A stretch of 58,819 bases of DNA from a virus. The position numbers and the translations under genes are program-made. Numbering within the stretch: the first letter of the stretch is position 1; each line of letters starts with the position of its first letter. The DNA is taken from the IMG/VR virus record IMGVR_UViG_3300031507_000002, positions 1 to 58,819 of that record; one strand, 5' to 3'. Below the pieces are notes generated by a model. The model did not search any database, was not told the origin of the DNA, and saw only the letters and a list, made by a program, of their open reading frames with translations. Of the stretch, positions 7,953-15,065 are shown piece after piece.

Positions 7953-8630
7953 CTATCCGAGGTGCTCGCAAAGGAATCGACCAAGCGCGAGCCCTCGCTC
8001 ACGGTTCAGGTGCATTTCCAAGTGATCGTTGCCGCGCTGCTGACTCAGGTACACGCGCTCGCCTTCAACTCTCGCGTACACGCCTTCGATGGTGGGAATC
8101 AGCAGCACCAGCGGCGCAGGCGCAGTGCTCGTTTCGTGCGCAACCGGCGCCACGGGTTCGTCAACGGGGTCATGCTCGGCCGGCGTCTTCACCTCCACTG
8201 CGGGACGCCGGCACTCGCTGCAGTCGCTCGTACGTCCATCGGGGCTGCGGTTTGCGCGATCGAATTTGTCGAGCGGCTTTGGGTGCTTGCAGGCGCCGCA
8301 GCGCTTCAGTGGCTCGCGCGCCGGCAACGCCTCAGCGACCGCCTTCGGCGCCGCGGCTGTCGGTGAGGCCGTTCCCGGATCAACTTCGATCGCAGCGAAT
8401 CCCACTTCGGTCAGCTCGCAAATGTCGGCGGCGTTGATGGTCAGATAGCCATCTCGCACCAGCGCCTTGATCGCGACGTCGACCGTCGAATCGGTGGAGA
8501 TGCGCGTCCGGTAGATCATCGACACGGAAGCGGAGCGGCCGAGTTTGTGCACCGCCATCAGCACGCGCTCCTTCACGCTGCCCACGGCGAACGCGCTGCC
8601 GACTGCGAGCGATAAGGCTGACGCGTTCAT
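7953..8630 (-). CDS. Winged-helix protein with a zinc-knuckle motif
   Basis: A 225-residue protein. Residues 18-85 look like a winged helix (VKERVLMAVHKLGRSASVSMIYRTR, then IKALVRDGYLTIN as the wing). A CGACKHPKPLDKF...CSECRR four-cysteine knuckle follows near 110-140. A Pro/Ala-rich linker leads to a short C-terminal beta segment. The layout suggests a nucleic-acid-binding regulator of the early-left operon. The start overlaps the upstream stop. The family is not recognised by name. Confidence 0.55.
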   Translation of the reverse strand: MNASALSLAVGSAFAVGSVKERVLMAVHKLGRSASVSMIYRTRISTDSTVDVAIKALVRDGYLTINAADICELTEVGFAAIEVDPGTASPTAAAPKAVAEALPAREPLKRCGACKHPKPLDKFDRANRSPDGRTSDCSECRRPAVEVKTPAEHDPVDEPVAPVAHETSTAPAPLVLLIPTIEGVYARVEGERVYLSQQRGNDHLEMHLNRERGLALGRFLCEHLG

Positions 8631-8905
8631 TCGGAAACCCCCCGATGCTTATCACGCCTCGTTTGCCGCTCCACATCCATCTCATCCGCGATCAATCGAA
8701 CGGTCGCGCTCGCAATCGCCTCGTTCGATGTGTAACTGATCGCAGCCGCGCCGTTTTTGAACGACCATGCCCGAGGCTGCGTCGGTACGACGAACGACTT
8801 TTCGACCAAGCCGTTGTCCGTCATCACCTCGCGCATTTCGATCTGCGTCGGTTGGTAGCGCGTGACGAAGGGCTTGCGTCCGGCGACGATTCTTGCGAGC
8901 CACAT
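8627..8905 (-). CDS. Small phage protein, unknown
   Basis: I chose the ATG at 8905, which overlaps the stop of the upstream HTH gene in the ATGA style used throughout this operon, giving 92 residues. A start at 8941 is possible but would overlap that gene by 37 bases. The protein begins MWLARIVAGRKPFVTRYQ and ends in a charged tail (DEMDVERQTRRDKHRG). No motif is recognised. Confidence 0.5.
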   Translation of the reverse strand: MWLARIVAGRKPFVTRYQPTQIEMREVMTDNGLVEKSFVVPTQPRAWSFKNGAAAISYTSNEAIASATVRLIADEMDVERQTRRDKHRGVSE

Positions 8906-9345
8906 CAACGGCGCACTCCGTAGGATGAATCCAAAGTCCAAAATCTTTGCTTGCCGATGACGTTCGCGCGAATCGCTTCACGCTCGCGCTTCGACAGCAA
9001 GTCCGCTGCAATCAGTGGCTGCGCGAAAGCCTCCGCGTGTTGACGCTTCGCATCAGCCAAGCGCTCCGCTCGCATCCTGTTTCGTTCATTGCGCGCCGCC
9101 TGTTCTTGGCGCTGCCGTTCGCGCTTGGAGTGCTCGGCGCACCGCTGCGCCTGCAGATCAGCGCGCTGGCTGAACGTGTCGACGGCGTTGCTGTGGCTGC
9201 GCATCCGCTCCAGCGGGCGCCACAGATGCGCGTCTCGATCGCCTTCCTCGTACCGACGTTGCAGTGTCGCGCGCTTGATGCCGGTGGCGCTGGCGAGTTC
9301 CCCGAGGGTCAAGGACTTGCCGTGGTAGTCGGCTATGAATCTCAT
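8905..9345 (-). CDS. HTH protein with a long basic coiled coil
   Basis: A 146-residue protein. Residues 10-35 form a helix-turn-helix of sigma/MerR-like type (SLTLGELASATGIKRATLQRRYEEGD). A strongly charged Arg/Glu/Gln-rich coiled coil follows (about 65-115, HSKRERQRQEQAARNERNRM). It probably binds DNA. Its start overlaps the rusA-like stop and its stop overlaps the next start, so it is part of one translationally coupled operon. Exact role unknown. Confidence 0.55.
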   Translation of the reverse strand: MRFIADYHGKSLTLGELASATGIKRATLQRRYEEGDRDAHLWRPLERMRSHSNAVDTFSQRADLQAQRCAEHSKRERQRQEQAARNERNRMRAERLADAKRQHAEAFAQPLIAADLLSKREREAIRANVIGKQRFWTLDSSYGVRR

Positions 9346-9776
9346 TGCGCCGCCTGTTCGCCCGATCCGAACAACTCGCCACTGTCAATCGCGCCGCCCG
9401 CAATCTCAGTGATGACAAGGTCGACTTGCCCGTCGTTCTTTCGTAGCGTACCGCGCACCATGTGCAGGTCATCGATGTCGGCGTCGTCGCGAATTACCTC
9501 CGCATGCTTCAGCGCGTCGAGCAATCCCTTCCACAGATTGTCCAAGTCGCGCGCGCGACGGTCCGGCGGATAGACCGTTGCGAAGACTGCGAGTTTTCCG
9601 CTGACAGCATGCCGCGGAATGATTCCCGCGCGTGCGAACCGGATGATGGTCTCGCGATACTCCCGCCCGTCAGCGGAAATGAGCATGCGTGCGCCGACTT
9701 TCGGAATCGTCACCATGCGCCAGTAGGTGTTGACCGTCGGCGGTAGTGGGACGCGAATGGAGATGCTGCCGTTCAC
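9342..9776 (-). CDS. RusA-like Holliday junction resolvase
   Basis: A 144-residue protein of the RusA family, which cleaves branched DNA before packaging. It shows the typical start (RVPLPPTVNTYWRM), the acidic active-site region RARDLDNLWKGLLDAL near residues 76-90, and DDADIDDLH near 97-106, matching the family's D.DN..K...D and DD..V pattern. It lies late in the early-left operon, close to the Q-like gene, as rusA does in lambdoid prophages. The start overlaps the upstream stop. Confidence 0.85.
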   Translation of the reverse strand: MNGSISIRVPLPPTVNTYWRMVTIPKVGARMLISADGREYRETIIRFARAGIIPRHAVSGKLAVFATVYPPDRRARDLDNLWKGLLDALKHAEVIRDDADIDDLHMVRGTLRKNDGQVDLVITEIAGGAIDSGELFGSGEQAAQ

Positions 9777-10036
9777 GCCTCACGCTCCCGATCCGGCTGC
9801 CAAATATCCTTGATGTCGTTCCAGTCGCCGCACTCGAAGTACTTGCCCAAACAGCGCGGATGCGCGTTGACCTGCTTGCCGCCCGGCAACTCAACGACGT
9901 AGCAGTGCAGTCGCCCGCCGCCGGTGATGGGACGTTCACGCAGCGGCGCGGTGATCGTGACCTGCTTGCCGATCAACTTCGGTTGGCCGGTCGCAGCGGT
10001 GATGACGGCGGTCTCGCCAAGTTTGAAGTGATACAT
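9773..10036 (-). CDS. Small KOW/SH3-like protein
   Basis: The start chosen is ATG 10036, which gives 87 residues (MYHFKLGETAVITAAT...) and overlaps the previous stop in TGATG style. A longer reading runs into the upstream gene. The sequence is beta-rich with KLGETAVI and GKQVTITAP, as in small SH3/KOW-like barrels, and has an HPRCLGKYFECGDW end with two cysteines. An early accessory role is likely; no specific function can be claimed. Confidence 0.5.
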   Translation of the reverse strand: MYHFKLGETAVITAATGQPKLIGKQVTITAPLRERPITGGGRLHCYVVELPGGKQVNAHPRCLGKYFECGDWNDIKDIWQPDREREA

Positions 10037-10263
10037 CACTCGCCTGCCTTGGCCGCAGCGGGTGCGACCTTCAGCACGGCTTCGTTCCACCGATCCATCG
10101 CAACGCAGCGCCCGCATACAGAGATCACCTTCCGCTCTACCTTGCAGTCGAAATACGGCACGTTGTAGGTGCAACGGTGCGGCAGGCTATTCAACGCAGC
10201 CTGTTGCGCGTTGCCGGCGGCGATGAGATCGGCAAGGTCGGTGGCGTCGATCATGGTTATCAA
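10036..10263 (-). CDS. Small cysteine-containing early protein
   Basis: A 75-residue protein with an N-terminal helix (IDATDLADLIAAGNAQQAALN) and four cysteines, including CTYNVPYFDCK and CGRC, suggestive of a small zinc-bound fold. Two in-frame ATGs (10263 and 10254) are possible starts. It lies between a KOW/SH3-like protein and a larger unknown protein. The family is not recognised. Confidence 0.5.
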   Translation of the reverse strand: MITMIDATDLADLIAAGNAQQAALNSLPHRCTYNVPYFDCKVERKVISVCGRCVAMDRWNEAVLKVAPAAAKAGE

Positions 10264-10320
10264 CTCGTTCGTGACGGCCGCGCCGAGCCCATGCTCGAAG
10301 CGCGGCCACTTCGTTTGGCG

Positions 10321-10947
10321 TCAGTTCACGCGGGCGCTGTCGCCGGCCGGCTTGCGCGAGGCCGAAGCAACTGCGTCGGCTTCTGCCTTGTCGGCTGCAG
10401 CCTTGACCAAGTCCTGCTGCGCGGATGCTTCGTCGTCCTCTTCGTCCGCATCGCCCAGGCGCATCGACATGCGAACTTCCTTGCCGGCGTAGCCTTCCAT
10501 TTCGAGCGTCGCAGTCGAGCGCGGGAAGATCGCTTGCACCGTGCCTTGCAGTTCGCCACATGCGCGCTCGTTGCAGACTTTCGGGAACGTGATGGACAGA
10601 TTCTTGAACGTCGCGCCGTTGACTTCGATCTCTTTCGTGTTCGTCTGCCCAAGCATGAACTTCGCGAAGCAGTTGCGATATTTTCCATCGAGCTTGAGTT
10701 TCTTGAAGCTTGAGAACGCCGGCTCCAGCGGACCGCTCTTCGGCTGATTGAAAAACGAATTGAAGGCGCCATCGCCCACCAATTCCTCGAACTGCTTCTT
10801 CGTCAGTGTCATGCCGGTAAACGTGACGTCGCGGCCAGGCTCAGGCTCGCCCGCATCGCCGTCGTTGTCACCGGCTTCCGCATACGGGCGCATGCTGTGG
10901 ACGTTGATCTTGTCGCCCAAGATCACAGGCTTGTTGTCGGCTCTCAT
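10321..10947 (-). CDS. Unknown early protein, possible ssDNA-binding role
   Basis: A 208-residue acidic protein. Residues 45-170 appear beta-rich (VTFTGMTLTKKQFEELVG, ATFKNLSITFPKV, TATLEMEGYAGKEVRMSM). The C-terminus is a charged, Ala/Asp/Glu-rich helix. Many phage single-strand-binding proteins combine a beta-barrel with an acidic tail and sit beside replication genes, as here, three genes downstream of the helicase. That parallel is only suggestive and I cannot name the family. Confidence 0.55.
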   Translation of the reverse strand: MRADNKPVILGDKINVHSMRPYAEAGDNDGDAGEPEPGRDVTFTGMTLTKKQFEELVGDGAFNSFFNQPKSGPLEPAFSSFKKLKLDGKYRNCFAKFMLGQTNTKEIEVNGATFKNLSITFPKVCNERACGELQGTVQAIFPRSTATLEMEGYAGKEVRMSMRLGDADEEDDEASAQQDLVKAAADKAEADAVASASRKPAGDSARVN

Positions 10948-10953
10948 CGAGAA

Positions 10954-11226
10954 TTACCCCTTCGTGGTTGACGCAGCGGATTGCTGCAGTTGTTCGAAAT
11001 CGATCTGACATGCGGCCTTTGCGAGCTTCGAGTCGCTGAACGTGCGGCCGGTGTCGCTGAAGATTCGCCTGCCGTCCGCAATGCACTTCGCGTGGTAGTC
11101 GAAGTCGAGTCGCGGATGGCGGTCGTAGTTCGGCGTGCGCGTGATCTGGTAGCGGCCGCAGATGCTGACCAGCGTGAAGTCGTTGGCCTGGCGCCATTCG
11201 AGTTGCTGGAGTTCTTGCTGCGTCAT
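10954..11226 (-). CDS. Small early protein, unknown
   Basis: A 90-residue protein starting MTQQELQQLEWRQANDFTL with a short beta hairpin (VSICGRYQITRTP) and a C-terminal helix (DSKLAKAACQIDFEQLQQ). Phage proteins that begin with a SICGRY-type strand and follow replication genes are common but functionally unassigned. Start overlaps the upstream stop. Confidence 0.5.
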   Translation of the reverse strand: MTQQELQQLEWRQANDFTLVSICGRYQITRTPNYDRHPRLDFDYHAKCIADGRRIFSDTGRTFSDSKLAKAACQIDFEQLQQSAASTTKG

Positions 11227-11405
11227 CGGTGATCCCTCCGCGCCCGCTCGGGCAGCACGAGCTCGTGACCGACGTCGAAGCGCGAGGCCTCGCCGAGAAC
11301 GTCGCGCAGCTTCGGCTTGCGCACCTCGCGCGGCTGAGGCAGCGCAATGCGGCTCGTCATGGCGTCATCGAGCGGGAGGCCGACGAGGTCGAACTGTTGG
11401 CTCAT
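11223..11405 (-). CDS. Small early protein, unknown
   Basis: The start at ATG 11405 (MSQQFDLVGLPLDDAMTS...) overlaps the stop of a tiny upstream frame, giving 60 residues. It is hydrophilic and Arg-rich toward the end (VLPERARRDHR). A longer reading upstream overlaps the helicase 3' end and is not preferred. Function unknown. Confidence 0.45.
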   Translation of the reverse strand: MSQQFDLVGLPLDDAMTSRIALPQPREVRKPKLRDVLGEASRFDVGHELVLPERARRDHR

Positions 11406-11476
11406 GGCGTGCCTTTCGAAACCGGCTGCAAACTCGGGGTTTCTCGGATGGACTGCCGGTCGAGTTGGCGGGTCAT
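11402..11476 (-). CDS. Possible 24-residue coupled mini-ORF
   Basis: ATG 11476 overlaps the helicase stop (ATGA) and its own TGA overlaps the next ATG, so it bridges the helicase gene and the 11405 gene exactly. It would encode MTRQLDRQSIRETPSL and eight further residues. The perfect fit to the operon's overlap style is the only support. It may simply be a translational relay. Confidence 0.3.
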   Translation of the reverse strand: MTRQLDRQSIRETPSLQPVSKGTP

Positions 11477-12429
11477 AGCGCAAACTCTTCATCGATCTGC
11501 TGGTACGCAAGCGCCGGCAAGTACGCGGAACGTGTCGCATCGAACTGATCCGACTTGAACTGCTTTCGTGTCCGGTTGAACCAACCGAGCACTTCCCCGC
11601 ATGCGCCGCTACCGTGTCGCTGCTTCAAGATCGCAATGCGCATCGGCGTCGCGTTGCCGTGTGGGCTGACGGTCTCGTTCTTCGCGCGCCGAACGAAGAC
11701 GACGTTGTCCGCAAGTCGGCCAATGTCTGCGGCGCCGGCGACGTCGTTGATGTCCGGGTCTTGATCCGACGAGACGATCTTGCGCGGATGTGCGACCAGG
11801 TGGATGTGCACACCGGACAACTTCACGGTGCGCAGCAGCGCGTTGGAAAACAGCCGTTGACCTTCCCAGTCTCCCGTCGACACATCCAGGCACATCAGCG
11901 AGTCGATGATCGCGTGCCGCACGCCTTGCCCAGCGAGTACGCGAATTGCCGCGAGCAAGTGCTGATGCGGCGCCGGTAGATCCTCCGAACTCCACAGGCG
12001 CAGGCGCTCTGCCCAGTGATGCACGCACCACTCCAGCCCGGACTGCGTTGGATCTTCCGTGCCGAGCGCAGTGCACGCGTGGCGATAGAACACGTCAACC
12101 GGATATTCCTCCAGCGACGCGATGAACACGCTGCGCTCGCGGTGCATCAGGTGGCAGGCGAGTTGCCGCAGCAGCGTGGTCTTGCCAGCGCCTGGGAATC
12201 CAGACCACACCGTGTAGCCGCCGGGAAACAATCTCAACACACGGCCATCCGGATCGAACGGCGTGGTGTCGAAGTTCTTCTGCCGCGCGATGTGCTGCGC
12301 GCGAATCTCCGTGACGTTGAGCGACTCCAGGTCGAGCAACTCGCGGTCCGGCACAACGTGCTTCTCCAGAAACTTCGGATCGTCTGCCTTGACGAAGATG
12401 CCGCGGAATTTGTTGTTGCCGATTTTCAC
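11473..12429 (-). CDS. Replicative helicase-like RecA-fold ATPase
   Basis: A 318-residue protein with a DnaB/T7 gp4-type RecA core. Walker A is GFPGAGKTT at 77-85, followed by LLRQLACHLM. Walker B lies in HAIIDSLMCLD, and an HIHLVAHPRKI strand corresponds to the conserved helicase H3/H4 region. The downstream GAADIGRLADNVVFVRR is also typical of DnaB C-terminal domains. There is no separate primase domain. It lies two genes after the O-like initiator, where lambdoid phages keep a P loader or a helicase, so it likely unwinds DNA at the phage origin. Confidence 0.75.
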   Translation of the reverse strand: MKIGNNKFRGIFVKADDPKFLEKHVVPDRELLDLESLNVTEIRAQHIARQKNFDTTPFDPDGRVLRLFPGGYTVWSGFPGAGKTTLLRQLACHLMHRERSVFIASLEEYPVDVFYRHACTALGTEDPTQSGLEWCVHHWAERLRLWSSEDLPAPHQHLLAAIRVLAGQGVRHAIIDSLMCLDVSTGDWEGQRLFSNALLRTVKLSGVHIHLVAHPRKIVSSDQDPDINDVAGAADIGRLADNVVFVRRAKNETVSPHGNATPMRIAILKQRHGSGACGEVLGWFNRTRKQFKSDQFDATRSAYLPALAYQQIDEEFAL

Positions 12430-12869
12430 AGGCTCACCGATGCACGCGCGTGAAAGACGACGGTGTCAGCGCGCTCTGGCAGCGGGATAGCCGCAGGTTT
12501 TTCTGCGCCATCTCGCGTCCATGCGTCCATCCAGTTCGCGTGGAAGTGCTTCTCGCCGCACGGCATGACGAACTTCGTCAACTCGCCATAGCACTTGCAC
12601 CAGCATGCGTAACGCGCCGGCTTCACGTCGCGAGCGCACAGCATTCGCACCACGGCCATCGACTTCGCGCAGTCGTCGAAGTGAAAAATCACGTCGAGCC
12701 CATCGAGCAACTCGATCGGCATCGGCTCGCCCGGTGTGTGCACGATCGCCATCACGCCGATCTCATCGAAGCCGTAGGCGAAGCGCCAGGAGGTCGTCAC
12801 GATCAGTCGCATCGCGGGTTGCTGGCCACGTTGCCGTAAGGCACGCAGTTGATCCCATGATGCGTTCAC
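12426..12869 (-). CDS. Early protein between initiator and helicase, unknown
   Basis: A 147-residue protein with several beta strands (MRLIVTTSWRFAYGFDEIGVMAIVHT, LDVIFHFDD) and a cysteine cluster (CARDVKPARYACWCKCYGEL). It overlaps both neighbours by four bases, so it is translated with them. The location suggests a helper in replication, such as a loader or adaptor. I do not recognise the family. Confidence 0.5.
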   Translation of the reverse strand: MNASWDQLRALRQRGQQPAMRLIVTTSWRFAYGFDEIGVMAIVHTPGEPMPIELLDGLDVIFHFDDCAKSMAVVRMLCARDVKPARYACWCKCYGELTKFVMPCGEKHFHANWMDAWTRDGAEKPAAIPLPERADTVVFHARASVSL

Positions 12870-13675
12870 CAGCGCACCGGCCGGCCGTCGCCGTAGGCCA
12901 TCGACGTCTGAGGTGTTGGATCTCGTGGTTTATCGCCCGGCTTGCGTGCGTACTGGCCGCTCGACCAGTGCCCGCTGTCCGGTGCCCATTGCCGCACCAG
13001 GGTCTGCCAGTGCTGGTCCCAATCGACGTACTGCCAGCCTTTCGCCTTCGAGGTGCTCCGGAAGGTTTCCATCAGCGCGATGGGGTCCACTTGCGGTAGG
13101 TGCTTCTCGGCGTAGGCCTGTCGTTCGGGGGTCAGGACGAAGTCTTCAGGGATCGGAATCGTCGTCGCTTTTCGGGGGGTGCGTTGACGCGTGCCTGACG
13201 CGTCCTTCCCCTTCCCTTCCTTCCTTCCTTCCCCTAGTGCATGCACTTCACGCGTGGCGCACGCGTCGTCGTCGCGTGGTTCACGCGTGGCGCACGCGTC
13301 CAAGTCCGTGCCACGGTTATCAATAATCTCCTCTGCCTGTTCAATACCGGGCAGGTCTGACGGAGATTCGCGATTGTTGATAACTTGGTGCTTGGTGAAG
13401 GTCGGAATCCACCCAAACCACTCACTTTTGACGCGATACTTCACAATGAAAGCACGCGTGACCCACGCGTCGAGCACGCGTGAAAAATCGATCTCGTCAT
13501 GAGGGAGGATCTGTGCTTTTAGGGTGCGAGGTCGCCATGCAAATCGACCCTCCCGGTCGGCTACCGTGAACAACATGCACCACGCAAATCGAATCGGAAG
13601 CCCGGTCTGCAACTCAAGGTCAAAGAGATCCTCGTGCGCGGCAAGCTCCGGTTTGATCGTGCGAATGCGTGCCAT
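12866..13675 (-). CDS. Replication initiator, O-like, carrying the origin
   Basis: A 269-residue protein. The N-terminal 115 residues (MARIRTIKPELAAHEDLFDLE, then FAWCMLFTVADREGRF) match the winged-helix N-terminus of phage replisome organiser/O proteins. A low-complexity linker (about 125-175) is encoded by iterons and a polypurine tract. The C-terminal part (PEDFVLTPERQAYAEKHLP, KGWQYVDWDQHWQTLVRQW) is the usual initiator tail that recruits helicase. As in lambda O, the origin sits inside the gene. Helicase and RusA-type genes follow in the same operon. Confidence 0.8.
   Translation of the reverse strand: MARIRTIKPELAAHEDLFDLELQTGLPIRFAWCMLFTVADREGRFAWRPRTLKAQILPHDEIDFSRVLDAWVTRAFIVKYRVKSEWFGWIPTFTKHQVINNRESPSDLPGIEQAEEIIDNRGTDLDACATREPRDDDACATREVHALGEGRKEGKGKDASGTRQRTPRKATTIPIPEDFVLTPERQAYAEKHLPQVDPIALMETFRSTSKAKGWQYVDWDQHWQTLVRQWAPDSGHWSSGQYARKPGDKPRDPTPQTSMAYGDGRPVRW
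13187..13481. repeat. Iteron array, likely phage replication origin
   Basis: Nine exact ACGCGT hexamers start at 13187, 13198, 13250, 13261, 13283, 13294, 13454, 13465 and 13476. A degenerate TCGCGT starts at 13272. Within each cluster the spacing is exactly 11 bases, so five units run in phase from 13250 to 13294. Between the clusters, 13310-13450 is more A/T-rich and holds an imperfect 12-base inverted repeat (13316-13327 and 13373-13384, one mismatch). A pyrimidine tract (13203-13234) abuts the array. Its position inside the O-like gene matches a lambdoid origin. Confidence 0.75.
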
Positions 13676-14076
13676 TACGCCAGCCCCCTATCTCGCTCCA
13701 TTCGCCGCACCTGCTCGTGCGAGCGATCCGCAACAAGCGAGTTCATTGCGGCGATAATTTGGCGACGCTCGTCCTGATCTATCGCGGATAGCAGTCCATC
13801 ACGTAGCTTCTCGATCGTCTTCTCCCGCTGCGCGTCGTCTTCGGTAGGCGCCGGCAGATGCTGTAGTTCGTGGCAGTCGTCGCAAAGCACGACGAGCTCG
13901 ACGTCCGAGTACTCCCACGGCATTCGGCCGCGCACGTACCGGCGGTGATGTACCTGTAGATTCTTGTCGCCGTGGTGACACCGGCTACACCTGAAATCGG
14001 CGCATGCCAGCACTTCCAGCCGACGCTTCTGCCAGCGCGGATCAAGCAACAACTCCCGATACGTCGCGCTGCTCAT
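13675..14076 (-). CDS. HNH endonuclease
   Basis: A 133-residue protein with a compact HNH fold: CSRCHHGDKNLQVHHRRYVRG near 30-50 (zinc cysteines and HH), then DVELVVLCDDCHELQH near 60-75 (the second cysteine pair and catalytic-site His). The N-terminal YRELLLDPRWQKRRLEVL is typical of HNH proteins encoded beside phage replication genes. A helical C-terminal tail follows. It may help packaging or DNA processing. It is coupled to the initiator by a one-base overlap. Confidence 0.8.
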   Translation of the reverse strand: MSSATYRELLLDPRWQKRRLEVLACADFRCSRCHHGDKNLQVHHRRYVRGRMPWEYSDVELVVLCDDCHELQHLPAPTEDDAQREKTIEKLRDGLLSAIDQDERRQIIAAMNSLVADRSHEQVRRMERDRGLA

Positions 14077-14306
14077 TGCGCGCCTTTCGTATCAGTGGTG
14101 CGATACGAATTGATCCGGTTGTACAGCGTCTTGATCGCGATCCCCATCGAGCGCGCCACCGCCGCCTTGTTACCGTTGAACAGTTCCAGCCGGCCTTCGA
14201 TGATTTCGCGCTCGACTTCCTTGAGCGTCTGCAACGAAGCCGGGCGCGCGGAACTTTCGCTGCCGCGACTCGTTTTCTTCTCGCTGACGGTTGCACCCGT
14301 GAGCAT
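14073..14306 (-). CDS. Fis-type (HTH_8) DNA-binding protein
   Basis: A 77-residue protein whose residues 25-68 carry the Fis/NtrC C-terminal helix-turn-helix: LKEVEREIIEGRLELFNGNKAAVARSMGI, then KTLYNRINSY. This domain normally closes sigma-54 activators; here it is free-standing, as in Fis itself. It lies in the early-left operon upstream of the HNH and initiator genes and overlaps HNH by four bases. It may act as an architectural or regulatory DNA binder at the origin or at early promoters; that role is inferred. Confidence 0.65.
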   Translation of the reverse strand: MLTGATVSEKKTSRGSESSARPASLQTLKEVEREIIEGRLELFNGNKAAVARSMGIAIKTLYNRINSYRTTDTKGAQ

Positions 14307-14383
14307 GCTGGAAACCTCACGCCGTCCTAGTCAGGGCGGCTTCTTTTTATGTTCAAGTGTCGGCGCGGCTGCCGTCGTTTGCT

Positions 14384-14638
14384 TCAAGCCGTCTGAGTGG
14401 CCTCGGTGCTCTTCGCCGCCCGCCGCAGTGCTTGCGTCACGCGCCGCTGGACTTCCTTGTTGCCTTGATGTGGAAAATATTTACTCGTCGGCACTTCCGC
14501 GAGACTGCGAAAGACGAGGCCCTGCTTTTCCAGTAGTTCGCGCCGCCGCTGTGCCGCGCCGTCTTTCACTTCCTGCTCAGTGAATAACTCGCGAAGCAGT
14601 GCGCCGTTTGGATATTGCATCTCTTGCATGTGGATCAC
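14384..14638 (-). CDS. Small early protein, unknown
   Basis: An 84-residue basic protein. The GTG at 14638 overlaps the previous stop; an ATG three codons in is the alternative start. Helical segments such as GALLRELFTEQEVKDGAAQRRREL precede a basic tail (RRVTQALRRAAK). An early accessory role is likely; the family is not recognised. Confidence 0.45.
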   Translation of the reverse strand: MIHMQEMQYPNGALLRELFTEQEVKDGAAQRRRELLEKQGLVFRSLAEVPTSKYFPHQGNKEVQRRVTQALRRAAKSTEATQTA

Positions 14639-14910
14639 CCGTGCCCTGATCGTTCGTGTTCCGGGGCTGTTCGCGGCCCGCCCCAGGTCGGCCGATGACC
14701 CGTCTTTTCCTCAATGATGTCGGAGACGATGTCGCGCATCATCAACATGAACGCTTCCTTACGTTCGGGATTGTTCGCGACCGCGCCCATGCGAATTGAG
14801 CCGAGGAAGATAGAGTCCGCGATGCTGTCAGGCAGCGCGTAGTAGGCGCTCCAGTTGTCACCCTCGACGCGCATGGCGAGGCGGCCGACTTGTACGATGG
14901 ACGTATTCAT
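14635..14910 (-). CDS. Small early protein, unknown
   Basis: The ATG at 14910 (MNTSIVQVGRLAMRVEGDNWSAYYAL...) overlaps the stop of the upstream 52-residue gene in ATGA fashion, giving 91 residues. It contains a beta-rich first half and a helix (KEAFMLMMRDIVSDIIEE). Such short proteins of the NWSAYYA type occur in phage early operons without known function. Confidence 0.5.
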   Translation of the reverse strand: MNTSIVQVGRLAMRVEGDNWSAYYALPDSIADSIFLGSIRMGAVANNPERKEAFMLMMRDIVSDIIEEKTGHRPTWGGPRTAPEHERSGHG

Positions 14911-15065
14911 AGCTGCGCCTCCCGCGCAAAAATCTGCTGCAGCTCGCCCATCGACGCCAGTTCCTTGATGCGCGCTAAGAACTCTTGCTCGCGACGATCG
15001 CAGTAGGCGCGGATCGCTTCGCGCTGATCGACGGTGAGGCCGCTGTTGGTTAGTTCGTCGGTCAT
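14907..15065 (-). CDS. 52-residue helical protein
   Basis: ATG 15065 overlaps the stop of the PAPS-reductase-like gene and its TGA overlaps the next ATG. The product (MTDELTNSGLTVDQREAIRA...) reads as two amphipathic helices with REQEFLARIKELASMGELQQ. The four-base overlaps on both sides make it very likely real. Function unknown. Confidence 0.5.
   Translation of the reverse strand: MTDELTNSGLTVDQREAIRAYCDRREQEFLARIKELASMGELQQIFAREAQL

Noticed and set aside
13250-13300. CRISPR-like repeat
   Set aside because: The unit is only 11 bases with no unique spacers; it fits iterons within an initiator gene.
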